Shown: positions 31,040 to 39,681 of the stretch, one piece after another
Numbering within the stretch: the first letter of the stretch is position 1
How the letters are laid out: each line of letters begins with the position of its first letter
DNA from: Neolewinella antarctica
Lineage (GTDB): Bacteria > Bacteroidota > Bacteroidia > Chitinophagales > Saprospiraceae
DNA length: 64,000 nt
Direction of reading: 5' to 3'
NCBI RefSeq assembly: GCF_011927835.1
Contig: NZ_JAATJH010000002.1
Location: 699,915-763,914 of the forward strand
The notes under the pieces: model-generated
The model's input: only the letters and a program-made list of their open reading frames with translations
What the model was told of the DNA's origin: nothing
The model's database searches: none
Program-made: the position numbers and the translations under genes

Positions 31040-33994
31040 ATGAAGCTAAATGCAACTCACTTCCCGCACCGCGGGCTCGTGCTGTTCGCGCTGTTACTGA
31101 TTGGCCAGCTGGCCTTCGCGCAGTCGACGGTTACGGGTACCCTGACGGACGCCGGCTCGGGCGAACCACTCATTGGCGCCTACATTACGGCCGTCGGAAC
31201 TGCGAAGGGCACCGTCACGGATTTTGACGGTACTTACTCCCTCGACGTACCCGCCGGGGTGACGGAACTGGATATTAGTTATACCGGTTACGCCACTCAG
31301 CGGGTCACGATCGGTACGCAGACCACGATTGATTTGGCGCTTAGTGCCGGGGAGACGCTGGACGAGGTGGTGGTGATCGGCTACGGTACGGTCAAGCGGG
31401 AAGACGCAACTGGTTCGGTAGAAACGGTGTCGGCATCGCAGTTTAACCAGGGTGCCGTTACCTCCGCTCAGGAATTGGTGGCTGGAAAAGTATCGGGTGT
31501 GCAGGTTACTACGGACGGCTCCCCCGGCGGTGGTGCTACCATTCGTATTCGTGGAGGTTCTTCGCTTTCGGCCAATAACGATCCGCTAATCATCATCGAC
31601 GGCGTCCCGCTACCGACCGATGGCGTTAACGGTAGTCGCAACCCGCTCAACCTGATTAATCCGAACGACATCGAGACTTTCACGGTGCTGAAGGATGCTT
31701 CGGCTACCGCAATCTACGGTTCGCGGGCCTCCAATGGCGTAGTCATCATTACGACGAAAAAGGGCAAGGCCGGGGCTGGCCTCCAGCTGAGTTACAACGG
31801 TAAGGTCGGCCTGGGGTCCGCGATCAGGACAGTCGACGTATTCGACGGTCCCGGCTTTCGGGACCTGATCACCGAGCGGTTCAATGAAGGTAGCCCGGAG
31901 GTTGGTTACTTGGGTGAGGCCGATACGGACTGGCAGGATGAGATTCTCCAGACTTCCCTTTTCCACGATCATAATGTAAGTGCGTCTGGCTCCATTAAAA
32001 GCTTACCGTACCGCGTATCCGTTGGCTATACCAACCAGGAGGGCGTTTTACTGACGGACCAATTCTCCCGCGTCACTTACGGGCTTAACCTTAACCCAAG
32101 CTTTTTTGAGAACCGGTTGCAGATCAACGCCGGCATTAAGGGGGTAAACTCCAGTAACCACTTTGCCGACCGCGGCGCACTGGGTTCGGCGATATCGTTC
32201 GACCCCACCCAGCCGGTTCGGCAAGACAATGCGTTCGGTAATTATTTCTACACATCCCAGTTAAATAATCCGAACCCGCAAAACCTGGCACCAAGCAACC
32301 CACTGGCTTTACTGGAGCAGAAAGATGACGAGACGGACGTGTTCCGTTACATCGCCAATTTTACGGCGGACTACCGCTTCAGCTTTCTTCCCGCCCTGCG
32401 CGCCAATCTCAACCTGGCCACCGACCGTAGCCAGAGCGACGGATCCGTCAGAATACCGACTAACGCCGCTTTTGCGTTTGACGGAGACAGCGCGGGGGGG
32501 ACGGACAATAGCTTTACCCAGGATAAGAACAGCGACCTGCTTGAATTTTACCTCAATTACGCGGAAGACCTGACCGACGGCATTCGCCTGGATATCCTCG
32601 GGGGCTATTCCTGGCAATACTTTTTCCGGGAAAATACCTTTCGGAACGCCGACGTCGATGGTTCGGACCTAAACGAAGGAAGGGACGCCAGCGAGAATTA
32701 TCTAGTGTCCTTGTTTAGCCGGGCGAACCTGACGATCGGTGATCGGCTGATCCTCACGGGTACTGTTCGCCGGGACGCGTCGTCACGCTTTAACGCAGAT
32801 AACCGGGTGGGCATCTTCCCCTCCGCGGCGGCGGCCTACAAACTCATCTCCGTGGAGAACAGCCCGAAGGGACTGAATAGCCTGAAATTACGCGTTGGTT
32901 ACGGGGTGACGGGCCAACAGGAGATTGGTGACGTGTACTACCCGGCGCAGGCTACCTACCTGGCCAGCCAGCCCAACGCCCGGTACCGGTTTGGTGACCG
33001 ATTTATTACTACCCTACGTCCCGAAGGCTACAATGCTAACCTGAAGTGGGAGGAAACCGCGACCCTCAACCTGGCCGTTGACTTCGGTATGTTTAACGAC
33101 CGCCTGAATGGCTCGGTGGAGGTTTACAATCGTAAGACTTCGGACTTGCTTAATTTCATTCCCGTCCCCGCCGGAACCAACTTGACCAACTTCATCAACT
33201 CTAATCTGGGTGACTTAGAAGTGAACGGGTTCGAAATCTCGCTGCAGGGAACGCCTTACCAAAAAGAAAATAGCAGCCTTTCGGTGGGTGTGAACTTCAC
33301 GGTCAACAGCGTCGAACTTACCCGCCTGACCACTACCGAAGATCCTAGTTTCGCCGGGGTGCTTACGGGAGGTATAGCCGGTGGCACCGGACGGACCATT
33401 CAAATTAATAGTGTCGGCTCGGCGCCAAACAGCTTCTACGTCTTTGAACAGGTTTACGACGAAACCGGTATACCTATCGAAGGCGTATATGTAGACCGTA
33501 ATGGAGACGGGGTTGTCGACGACGATGATCTGTACCGTTACGAGCAGCCCGCCGCCAATTCCTTTCTTGGGTTTACGGCGAACTACGAGCTAAATAATTT
33601 TGACTTTAGTTTTGCCGGCCGTGCCAGTTTCGGTAATTACGTCTACGACAACAACCTGAGCAATCGGGCGACCTACAATCAACTCGTGAACTCCGCCGGT
33701 TTCGTAACCAATACGCTTCCGGAGATTCGGGAGATCGATTTCGATGATTCGCAGTTTGTATCGGACTATTACGTGCGGGATGCTTCTTTCTTGCGTCTCG
33801 ATCACATCACGGCCGGTTACCGATTTAATGAAGTGTTCGGCGAGGGTAGCACCCTGCGTGCTTACCTGACCGTGCAGAATCCAGTCCTGATCACGGACTA
33901 CCGGGGTATCGACCCCGAGGTTTTTAGCGGCATTGACAACGAAATTTACCCCCGTGCACGCACCATTCTTCTTGGAGTTGGTGCAAACTTCTAA
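31040..33994 (+). CDS. SusC/RagA-type TonB-dependent receptor
   Basis: The 984-residue protein starts MKLNATHFPHRGLVLFALLL (signal peptide ending AFAQS). A carboxypeptidase-regulatory-like domain follows (~28-110; VTGTLTDAGSGEPLIGAYITAVGT.GTVTDFDGTYSLDVP), then a TonB-box/plug region (DEVVVIGYGTVKREDATGSVETVS; GKVSGVQVTTDGSPGGGATIRIRGGSSLSANNDPLIIIDGVPL) and a 22-strand barrel ending with aromatic-rich ARTILLGVGANF. These are the SusC hallmarks. It would import oligosaccharides, capped by the SusD partner encoded 13 nt downstream. With SusE and GH53 next to it, the ligand is probably a beta-1,4-galactan fragment. Confidence 0.96.
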   Translation: MKLNATHFPHRGLVLFALLLIGQLAFAQSTVTGTLTDAGSGEPLIGAYITAVGTAKGTVTDFDGTYSLDVPAGVTELDISYTGYATQRVTIGTQTTIDLALSAGETLDEVVVIGYGTVKREDATGSVETVSASQFNQGAVTSAQELVAGKVSGVQVTTDGSPGGGATIRIRGGSSLSANNDPLIIIDGVPLPTDGVNGSRNPLNLINPNDIETFTVLKDASATAIYGSRASNGVVIITTKKGKAGAGLQLSYNGKVGLGSAIRTVDVFDGPGFRDLITERFNEGSPEVGYLGEADTDWQDEILQTSLFHDHNVSASGSIKSLPYRVSVGYTNQEGVLLTDQFSRVTYGLNLNPSFFENRLQINAGIKGVNSSNHFADRGALGSAISFDPTQPVRQDNAFGNYFYTSQLNNPNPQNLAPSNPLALLEQKDDETDVFRYIANFTADYRFSFLPALRANLNLATDRSQSDGSVRIPTNAAFAFDGDSAGGTDNSFTQDKNSDLLEFYLNYAEDLTDGIRLDILGGYSWQYFFRENTFRNADVDGSDLNEGRDASENYLVSLFSRANLTIGDRLILTGTVRRDASSRFNADNRVGIFPSAAAAYKLISVENSPKGLNSLKLRVGYGVTGQQEIGDVYYPAQATYLASQPNARYRFGDRFITTLRPEGYNANLKWEETATLNLAVDFGMFNDRLNGSVEVYNRKTSDLLNFIPVPAGTNLTNFINSNLGDLEVNGFEISLQGTPYQKENSSLSVGVNFTVNSVELTRLTTTEDPSFAGVLTGGIAGGTGRTIQINSVGSAPNSFYVFEQVYDETGIPIEGVYVDRNGDGVVDDDDLYRYEQPAANSFLGFTANYELNNFDFSFAGRASFGNYVYDNNLSNRATYNQLVNSAGFVTNTLPEIREIDFDDSQFVSDYYVRDASFLRLDHITAGYRFNEVFGEGSTLRAYLTVQNPVLITDYRGIDPEVFSGIDNEIYPRARTILLGVGANF

Positions 33995-34007
33995 ACAGTA
34001 AACTATC

Positions 34008-36230
34008 ATGCGAACATTGAATATTCTTTCTCGCGGCGCTTTGCTGCTCTTGTTTTCCTTCGGCCTAACGGCTTGTTTTAGTGACCTGGATACCGAACCG
34101 ATCGATACGGACGTATCCCGCGCGGACGTTGTCTACGAAAATCCGGATGCTTACGAGCAAGTGCTGGCCAAACTCTACGCCGGGCTGGCGGTGACCGGTC
34201 AGACTGGCGCCACCGGAAGCCCGGACGTTGCCGGTATTGACGAAGGTGCTTCTAGCTACCTGCGCCAGCTTTGGTCAGCTCAGGAATTACCTACCGACGA
34301 GGCCGTCGTTGCCTGGGGGGACGCTGGAATTCAGGACTTCTCCCAGATGAACTGGACGCCCTCTAACCCTTTCCTCACGGCCTTGTACAGCCGTTTGATT
34401 TATCAAGTAACACTGGCGAACGAATTTATCCGGGAAGCCTCCGAAAACAGATTGGCGGAGCGTGGCCAAACCGGTGAGGTGGCCGAACGCATAGCGGTTT
34501 TTCGCGCTGAAGCCAGATTCTTGCGTGCGCTTAGTTACTACCATGCACTGGACCTTTTCCGCAACGTTCCCTTCGTAACGGAGGAAGACGGAATCGGCGC
34601 ATTCTTGCCACGTCAGATTCAGGCGGGCGAATTGTTCGACTACATCGAGTCCGAACTACTCGCCATCGAGCCCCTGATGATCGATGCACGGATGAACGAA
34701 TACGGCCGGGCCGATAAGGCCGCCGTGTGGATGCTGCTCAGTAAGCTCTATTTGAACGCGGAGGTTTACACCGGTCAGGCGCAGTACGAAAAGGTGCTGG
34801 ACTATTCGCAACGGGTGATCGATGCTGGATACGAACTGGAGCCCGAGTACAAGAACCTCTATGTAGCGGATAACGACCAGAGCCCGGAATCTATCTTCCC
34901 GGTGCTGTTCGACGGTCAGTCCACCCTAACTTTTGGAGGTACGACCTTCCTCACCCACGCACCGGTTGGCGGCAGCATGGACCCGGCCGATTTTGGGATC
35001 GACGGTGGCTGGGGCGGACTCAGAACTACTTCGGCCTTCGTGGAAAAGTTCCCTTCCGTCAGCGGCGGCGGTATCGTGGTGCGGGAACCGGTCGACGTGG
35101 CTACCGAACTCCCCGTACTGAATGTGCCCGGTTTCTACCAGGGTTGGGACCCCACCAAGGACAGTACCGTACTGGTAGCGACTAACCCGGAGATGCCGGA
35201 CGCATACACCGGCTTCATCTATTTTCCGGAGAGTGACGACCCGGAAGCGTACCAGTTTAAGGTAGCGCTTGGTACGTGGGACAATTCCTTCGGCGCGGGT
35301 GAGGACGGCACCGTCTCCGCCGATGGTGGTAATTTCTCCGTAGAAGGTCCGGGTGTATACCGCGCGGAAGTCGACCTGGGCGCAATGACCTACAACGTCT
35401 ACAAGGTTGAGTTTGCAGTTATCGGTAGCGCAACCTTAAACGGATGGGACGGCGACGATCAGAGTATGACCTTTAACCCAACGGTCGGGGCTTTTGAGAT
35501 CACTACCCCTTTAACCGCGGGCAATGAATTTAAATTTCGTGCGAATGATGACTGGGCGGTCAACTACGGTGACGACGGCAACGACGGAACGCTTGAATTC
35601 AATGCTGGAAATATCCCCGTCGTAAACGGTGGAACCTACCGGATTCGCCTGTTCCTGACCAGCTCGAAAGTATACACCTATGCTATCGACATTCCGGCTT
35701 CGGACGCCCGCGCTCAATTTTACACGGAAGGTCAAAATTTGGAGATCAACGACATCCGGCAATTTACGGACGGTTATGCCGTCACTAAATACCGCAACGT
35801 TACCCGGGACGGCGTGGCTGGAAGCGATGCCTTGTATACGGACAACGATTTCATGGTTTTCCGCCTGGCGGATGCTTACCTGATGTACGCCGAGGCTGCA
35901 CTCAGAACAACCGCGGGGGATCGGGAGCTGGCGCTTAACTACGTCAACCGCCTACGCCTGCGGGCGTACGGCAGTGACGCGGGTAATGTCCGACGGAGTG
36001 AGTTGACTTTGCCATTCATCATCGACGAGCGCGCCCGGGAGATGTACTGGGAAGGCCATCGTCGTCAGGACCTGATTCGTTTTGGCTTGTACACCGGCAG
36101 CGACTATCTCTGGCCTACGAAAGGTGGTGCCCCGGAAGGCACCGCAGTACCGGATTTCCGCCGCGTATACCCAATCCCTTCTTCCGACCGCGCCGCAAAT
36201 CCGAATTTGGTGCAGAACGAAGGTTATTAA
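34008..36230 (+). CDS. SusD-family lipoprotein with two inserted SusE/F-type modules
   Basis: This 740-residue protein is much longer than a normal SusD (500-600). It has a lipoprotein signal (LLLFSFGLTAC) and SusD TPR helices (VFRAEARFLRALSYYHALDLFRNVPFV; RADKAAVWMLLSKLYLNAEVYTG), then breaks after GGLRTTSAFVEKFP (~348). Residues ~365-467 (VPGFYQGWDP... to YNVYKV) and ~468-562 (AVIGSATLNGWDGDDQ... to VYTYAID) are two beta-sandwich modules of the SusE/SusF starch-binding type. SusD sequence resumes at DARAQFYTEGQNLEINDIRQFTDGYAVTKYRNV and ends with FRLADAYLMYAEAALR and the RELYWEG-like helix. The following SusE-like protein carries the same two modules in the same order. It would cap SusC and bind galactan with extra carbohydrate sites. 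Confidence 0.92.
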   Translation: MRTLNILSRGALLLLFSFGLTACFSDLDTEPIDTDVSRADVVYENPDAYEQVLAKLYAGLAVTGQTGATGSPDVAGIDEGASSYLRQLWSAQELPTDEAVVAWGDAGIQDFSQMNWTPSNPFLTALYSRLIYQVTLANEFIREASENRLAERGQTGEVAERIAVFRAEARFLRALSYYHALDLFRNVPFVTEEDGIGAFLPRQIQAGELFDYIESELLAIEPLMIDARMNEYGRADKAAVWMLLSKLYLNAEVYTGQAQYEKVLDYSQRVIDAGYELEPEYKNLYVADNDQSPESIFPVLFDGQSTLTFGGTTFLTHAPVGGSMDPADFGIDGGWGGLRTTSAFVEKFPSVSGGGIVVREPVDVATELPVLNVPGFYQGWDPTKDSTVLVATNPEMPDAYTGFIYFPESDDPEAYQFKVALGTWDNSFGAGEDGTVSADGGNFSVEGPGVYRAEVDLGAMTYNVYKVEFAVIGSATLNGWDGDDQSMTFNPTVGAFEITTPLTAGNEFKFRANDDWAVNYGDDGNDGTLEFNAGNIPVVNGGTYRIRLFLTSSKVYTYAIDIPASDARAQFYTEGQNLEINDIRQFTDGYAVTKYRNVTRDGVAGSDALYTDNDFMVFRLADAYLMYAEAALRTTAGDRELALNYVNRLRLRAYGSDAGNVRRSELTLPFIIDERAREMYWEGHRRQDLIRFGLYTGSDYLWPTKGGAPEGTAVPDFRRVYPIPSSDRAANPNLVQNEGY

Positions 36231-36292
36231 ATTATCTACCCGACTAGGTTCGGCAAACAGTTCCGGCCCGACTCGTCAAAACATACACAATC

Positions 36293-37360
36293 ATGTTAAA
36301 GCAATCAGTTTATTTATTGGCGGCCCTACTGGTTTTCGGCTTCTCCGCCTGCGCCGATGAGAGTGCCGACCCGGTGCTTCGCCTCGGTAGCGATGTTTCA
36401 ATCGTGGAGCCAAGTGACGGTGCTAACTACGTCATTACGGAAGACAACCTGGACACCGAAACGCTGACCTTTAGCTGGGGTGCCGCCGACTTTGGCGTAC
36501 CTACCGCCATCAACTACACCCTGGAGGCTGATTTAGCCGATAACGATTTTGCCGACCCGGTCAATCTCGTACCTACTTTAACCGGCACTACGGCCAGCGT
36601 CGGTTACAAAGCGCTCAACTCCCTGCTGATCAATCGCGAGATTGCGGCGGGTACGGCTACATCGATTGAAGTACGCGTTCGCGCGGTTGTCGGAAAAGTG
36701 GAGGACAACAACCAATCCGTTTCGCCGCCGCTGAGCATCGTGGTTACACCTTTTGCCGCCGCCCAGGAGTTTCCGAAGTTCTTCGTCCCCGGCGCCTACC
36801 AAAACTGGATGCCGGGTTCCGACGAAATCGGCCTGCTGTATTCCGTTGAGGACAATGGTATTTACCAGGGCTTCATCTTCATGGGCGACGGTGGAGAATA
36901 TAAGTTTGCCGCCCAACCCGATTGGAACCCGGTTAATTATGGTGACGAGGGTGCGGACGGTACGCTGGATTTAGGGAGCGACCAGAATATCCTCGCCCCC
37001 GGTACCGGGTTTCACTACATCAGCATCGACGTTAACGATTTAACCTATACCCAACAAGCTACTAGCTGGGGCCTAATCGGTAACGCTACCGCTACGGGTT
37101 GGGATAATGATACTGATTTAACTTACGACGAGTCTACGGGTAATCTGACCATTACTACCGACCTGACTACGGGAGACGATGTCGGATTCAAATTCCGTGC
37201 CAACGATGTTTGGTCAAATACGACCGATCTTGGCGACAATGGCAGCGATGGATCGTTGGAATTCGAGGGTTCTAACCTTAGCGTGGAAGAAGCTGGCAAC
37301 TATACCATCACTTTGATTTTACAACAGGCCATTCCGACTTACACTTTAGTCAAGAATTAA
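36293..37360 (+). CDS. SusE/SusF-like outer-membrane carbohydrate-binding lipoprotein
   Basis: The 355-residue protein has a lipoprotein signal (LLAALLVFGFSAC). Residues ~30-155 are an N-terminal SusE Ig-like domain (VSIVEPSDGANYVITEDNLDTETLTFSWGAADFG... YKALNSLLINREI). Two carbohydrate modules follow: ~162-255 (FFVPGAYQNWMPGSDE... QGFIFMGDGGEYKFAAQPDW) and ~258-355 (WGLIGNATATGWDNDTDLTYDE... FKFRANDVW). Trp residues at the 'YQNW' and 'GW.nD' positions and the F-K-F-R-A-N-D strand are what starch-type SusE/F modules use. It is surface-exposed and would gather polysaccharide for the SusCD complex. It lies 62 nt after susD. Confidence 0.92.
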   Translation: MLKQSVYLLAALLVFGFSACADESADPVLRLGSDVSIVEPSDGANYVITEDNLDTETLTFSWGAADFGVPTAINYTLEADLADNDFADPVNLVPTLTGTTASVGYKALNSLLINREIAAGTATSIEVRVRAVVGKVEDNNQSVSPPLSIVVTPFAAAQEFPKFFVPGAYQNWMPGSDEIGLLYSVEDNGIYQGFIFMGDGGEYKFAAQPDWNPVNYGDEGADGTLDLGSDQNILAPGTGFHYISIDVNDLTYTQQATSWGLIGNATATGWDNDTDLTYDESTGNLTITTDLTTGDDVGFKFRANDVWSNTTDLGDNGSDGSLEFEGSNLSVEEAGNYTITLILQQAIPTYTLVKN

Positions 37361-37383
37361 GCTATTATGCCTAGGTTTGATTC

Positions 37384-37464
37384 GGGCGCGGCCGCGGGTG
37401 CCAGGGATTCCGGGAGGTAGAGCAATGCTCCAATCCCCGTTCCCCGGCACCCGCGGCCGCGCCC
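37384..37464. repeat. Perfect inverted pair of REP-like elements
   Basis: GGGCGCGGCCGCGGGTGCC (37384-37402) and its exact reverse complement GGCACCCGCGGCCGCGCCC (37446-37464) face each other across 43 nt. A 19-bp, almost pure G+C stem forms, with extra partial pairing inside the loop (GGGA/TCCCC). It lies 23 nt after the SusE-like stop and 22 nt before the GH53 start, like a BIME-style REP pair, and could end or attenuate the susCDE transcript. Confidence 0.85.
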
Positions 37465-37486
37465 TTGTCTTATAAAACAGCCCGAC

Positions 37487-38890
37487 ATGCGTTTCTTCCT
37501 GCTGCTACTGATGACCGTTTCCTGCTTGCAAATCCACGCCCAGCGGAAATTTTACACGGGGGCCGATCTATCCTACGTAAACGAGATGGACGATTGTGGG
37601 GTAGCGTACAAAGTGAACGGGGAAGTGCGGGACGCGTACGAGATTTTCAAGGAGCAGGGCGCTAATATGGTTCGCCTCCGCCTGTGGCACACCCCGGCGT
37701 GGCACGATACCCTGAATACCGGCAAACGGTACGGCGATTTGGCCGACGTGAAGAAGAGTATCCGCCGCGCAAAGGACCAGGGGCTGCGGGTATTGCTGGA
37801 CTTTCATTTATCCGACTTTTGGGCCGACCCCGAGCGGCAAATCGTACCCGCTGCCTGGGAGGCCGTGGTGGACGATACCGAAATACTGGGGGATTCCGTG
37901 TACAACTACGTAAACGCCACCCTGCTGGAATTGAACAGCCTCGACCTGATGCCGGAAATGGTGCAGGTGGGTAACGAAACGAACAAAGGCATTTTGCAGA
38001 CCGAAGCGGCTGACGCAAGCGGTTTTATTCTTGACTGGCCACGCAACGCCAGCCTGTTCAATAAGGGAATCAAGGCCGTGAGGGACGCCGCGCGCGAGAC
38101 CGAAAAGGACATTCAAGTAGCCATCCACGTAGCCGGGCCCGAGAACGCTAGCTGGCTGATGGCCGGATTCAAGAAGCACGGGGTGACGGACTTTGACGTG
38201 GTCGGACTGTCCTACTACTGGGCCTGGCACCAACCGACGACCACGGCCCGAACCGGACAGATCATCACCGAACTGAAGGATTCGTACGGCAAGGAAGTCA
38301 TGATCTTCGAAACTGGATACATCTGGACGCTGGAGAGCAACGACACCGCCGACAACATCATCGGGTCGGTACAAACTGGGTACTCCCCGGCGAGCCCGGC
38401 CAACCAACGCCGCTGGCTGATCGATCTGACGCAGGAGGTGTACGATCGGGGAGGTTTGGGCGTGCTGTACTGGGAGCCGGCGTGGGTAAGTTCGCCCTGC
38501 TTTACCCCCTGGGGGCAAGGATCTCACCAGGAACACGCTTCCTTTTTTGATTTTGACTCCAATTTGCTAGAGGGTGGCGGCGCTGACTTCTTGGCCCATA
38601 ACTATTCCGGTAGTACCAGCACTTCCAGCGTGCAACGTGCCGACCGATTGAAGTTTACCTACCAGCCGGCGGCACGGGAGATTTGGCTCGTCGGCAATGT
38701 CCTCACCCCTGACATGCGGGTGGAACTGGTCATCATGGATACACTCGGCCGCACTTTGAGGTCCATCCCCGTGACGCTGGACGGAGTCGGGCGGGGGCGC
38801 GCCAAACTGGACCAGCATCTGACCGGAGCTACGGTAATTCTTGCCGTAAGCAACGGAGTTAATTTGGGCGGCGGAGTGGTGGTCTTGTAG
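37487..38890 (+). CDS. GH53 endo-beta-1,4-galactanase with a C-terminal sorting-like domain
   Basis: The 467-residue protein starts MRFFLLLLMTVSCLQIHA (signal peptide), then the GH53 barrel: FYTGADLSYVNEMDDCGVAY, FKEQGANMVRLRLWHTP, LLDFHLSDFWADPERQ, VQVGNETNKGI with acid/base Glu164, LSYYWAWHQ, VMIFETGYIW with nucleophile Glu275, and LGVLYWEPAWV. Both catalytic residues are present. Residues ~400-467 (EIWLVGNVLTPDMRVELVIMDTLGRTLRSI... VILAVSNG) look like a type IX sorting domain in degenerate form. It would cut arabinogalactan or pectic galactan outside the cell and feed the SusCD system. It is the only glycoside hydrolase of this PUL in the window. Confidence 0.95.
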   Translation: MRFFLLLLMTVSCLQIHAQRKFYTGADLSYVNEMDDCGVAYKVNGEVRDAYEIFKEQGANMVRLRLWHTPAWHDTLNTGKRYGDLADVKKSIRRAKDQGLRVLLDFHLSDFWADPERQIVPAAWEAVVDDTEILGDSVYNYVNATLLELNSLDLMPEMVQVGNETNKGILQTEAADASGFILDWPRNASLFNKGIKAVRDAARETEKDIQVAIHVAGPENASWLMAGFKKHGVTDFDVVGLSYYWAWHQPTTTARTGQIITELKDSYGKEVMIFETGYIWTLESNDTADNIIGSVQTGYSPASPANQRRWLIDLTQEVYDRGGLGVLYWEPAWVSSPCFTPWGQGSHQEHASFFDFDSNLLEGGGADFLAHNYSGSTSTSSVQRADRLKFTYQPAAREIWLVGNVLTPDMRVELVIMDTLGRTLRSIPVTLDGVGRGRAKLDQHLTGATVILAVSNGVNLGGGVVVL

Positions 38891-38957
38891 GTCACTAGTA
38901 AGGTTGGGTAGAAACTCATGAAGAAGATTCCGTGCTAAAATCATGGGTCTTGGTAGG

Positions 38958-38985
38958 TTGTCCCGTAAGCGATAACCTATCTTTG
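38958..38985 (+). promoter_or_regulatory. Promoter of cysC
   Basis: TTG (38958-38960), 17 nt, then TATCTTTG (38978-38985): a full match to the Bacteroidota promoter consensus. It lies 50 nt before the cysC start. Confidence 0.65.
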
Positions 38986-39035
38986 CCCTTACAAATGACT
39001 CTCTCAAGCAAGCTCCGATATTTTTCTTAGTCAAT

Positions 39036-39632
39036 ATGGCCGATAATATTCATCCAGTATTTGACCGAATGGTCCCCCGCGAAGAGCGCGAAGCACGCAA
39101 CGGGCACCGTGGTGGCGTATTCTGGCTTACCGGCTTGTCCGGCAGTGGAAAGTCTACGATTGCCACTGCGGCAGAACGCCAACTGTTCGAACAAGCAACA
39201 CGGGTTGTCTTACTAGATGGAGATAACATTCGCAGCGGACTGTGCAACAATCTCGGTTTCAGCCTGGAAGACCGCCGGGAGAATATTCGCCGGATCGCCG
39301 AAGTCGCCAAGCTTTTCGCCGCTTCCGGCGCGGTCGTAATTTGCTCGTTCGTGAGTCCTACGCGCGACATTAGAAGTATGGCCCGGGAGATTATCGGCGG
39401 GGCGGATTTCCACGAAGTATTCATCAATACCCCACTCGAAACGTGCGAGGCCCGCGACGTGAAAGGCCTGTACGCCAAAGCACGACGTGGCGAAATTAAA
39501 GGATTCACCGGCATCGATAGTCCTTACGAACCTCCCATTAATCCTATGCTGGACCTCCGGACTGAAAAACTCTCCGTTGCCGAAGCCGCCAACCAACTGG
39601 TTGCCGTCACGAAAAAAGCTACTTCTTTCTAA
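39036..39632 (+). CDS. cysC: Adenylylsulfate kinase
   Basis: The 198-residue protein phosphorylates APS at the 3' position to give PAPS. GLSGSGKSTIA is the P-loop, LLDGDNIRSGLCNNLGFSLEDRRENIRRIAEVAKLF is the APS-binding segment ('DGDn.R.gl...LgFs..dR.eNirR'), and KARRGEIKGFTGIDSPYEPP is the lid with the FTGIDSPYE motif. The family length is normal. It leads a three-gene set, cysC-cysD-cysN, with 49 nt to cysD and its own promoter. PAPS could serve sulfonation of surface glycans or assimilation; no cysH or sulfotransferase gene is present in the window. Confidence 0.96.
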   Translation: MADNIHPVFDRMVPREEREARNGHRGGVFWLTGLSGSGKSTIATAAERQLFEQATRVVLLDGDNIRSGLCNNLGFSLEDRRENIRRIAEVAKLFAASGAVVICSFVSPTRDIRSMAREIIGGADFHEVFINTPLETCEARDVKGLYAKARRGEIKGFTGIDSPYEPPINPMLDLRTEKLSVAEAANQLVAVTKKATSF

Positions 39633-39681
39633 CAAAGTACCCGTCTACCGCACCAAGAGACCAATACATCACTAGATCAAT

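Noticed and set aside
31040-38890. The Reg_prop sensor kinase at 50243 as the regulator of the galactan PUL
   Set aside because: It is 11 kb away, lacks the hybrid receiver/AraC domains of PUL sensors, and has its own NarL-type partner.
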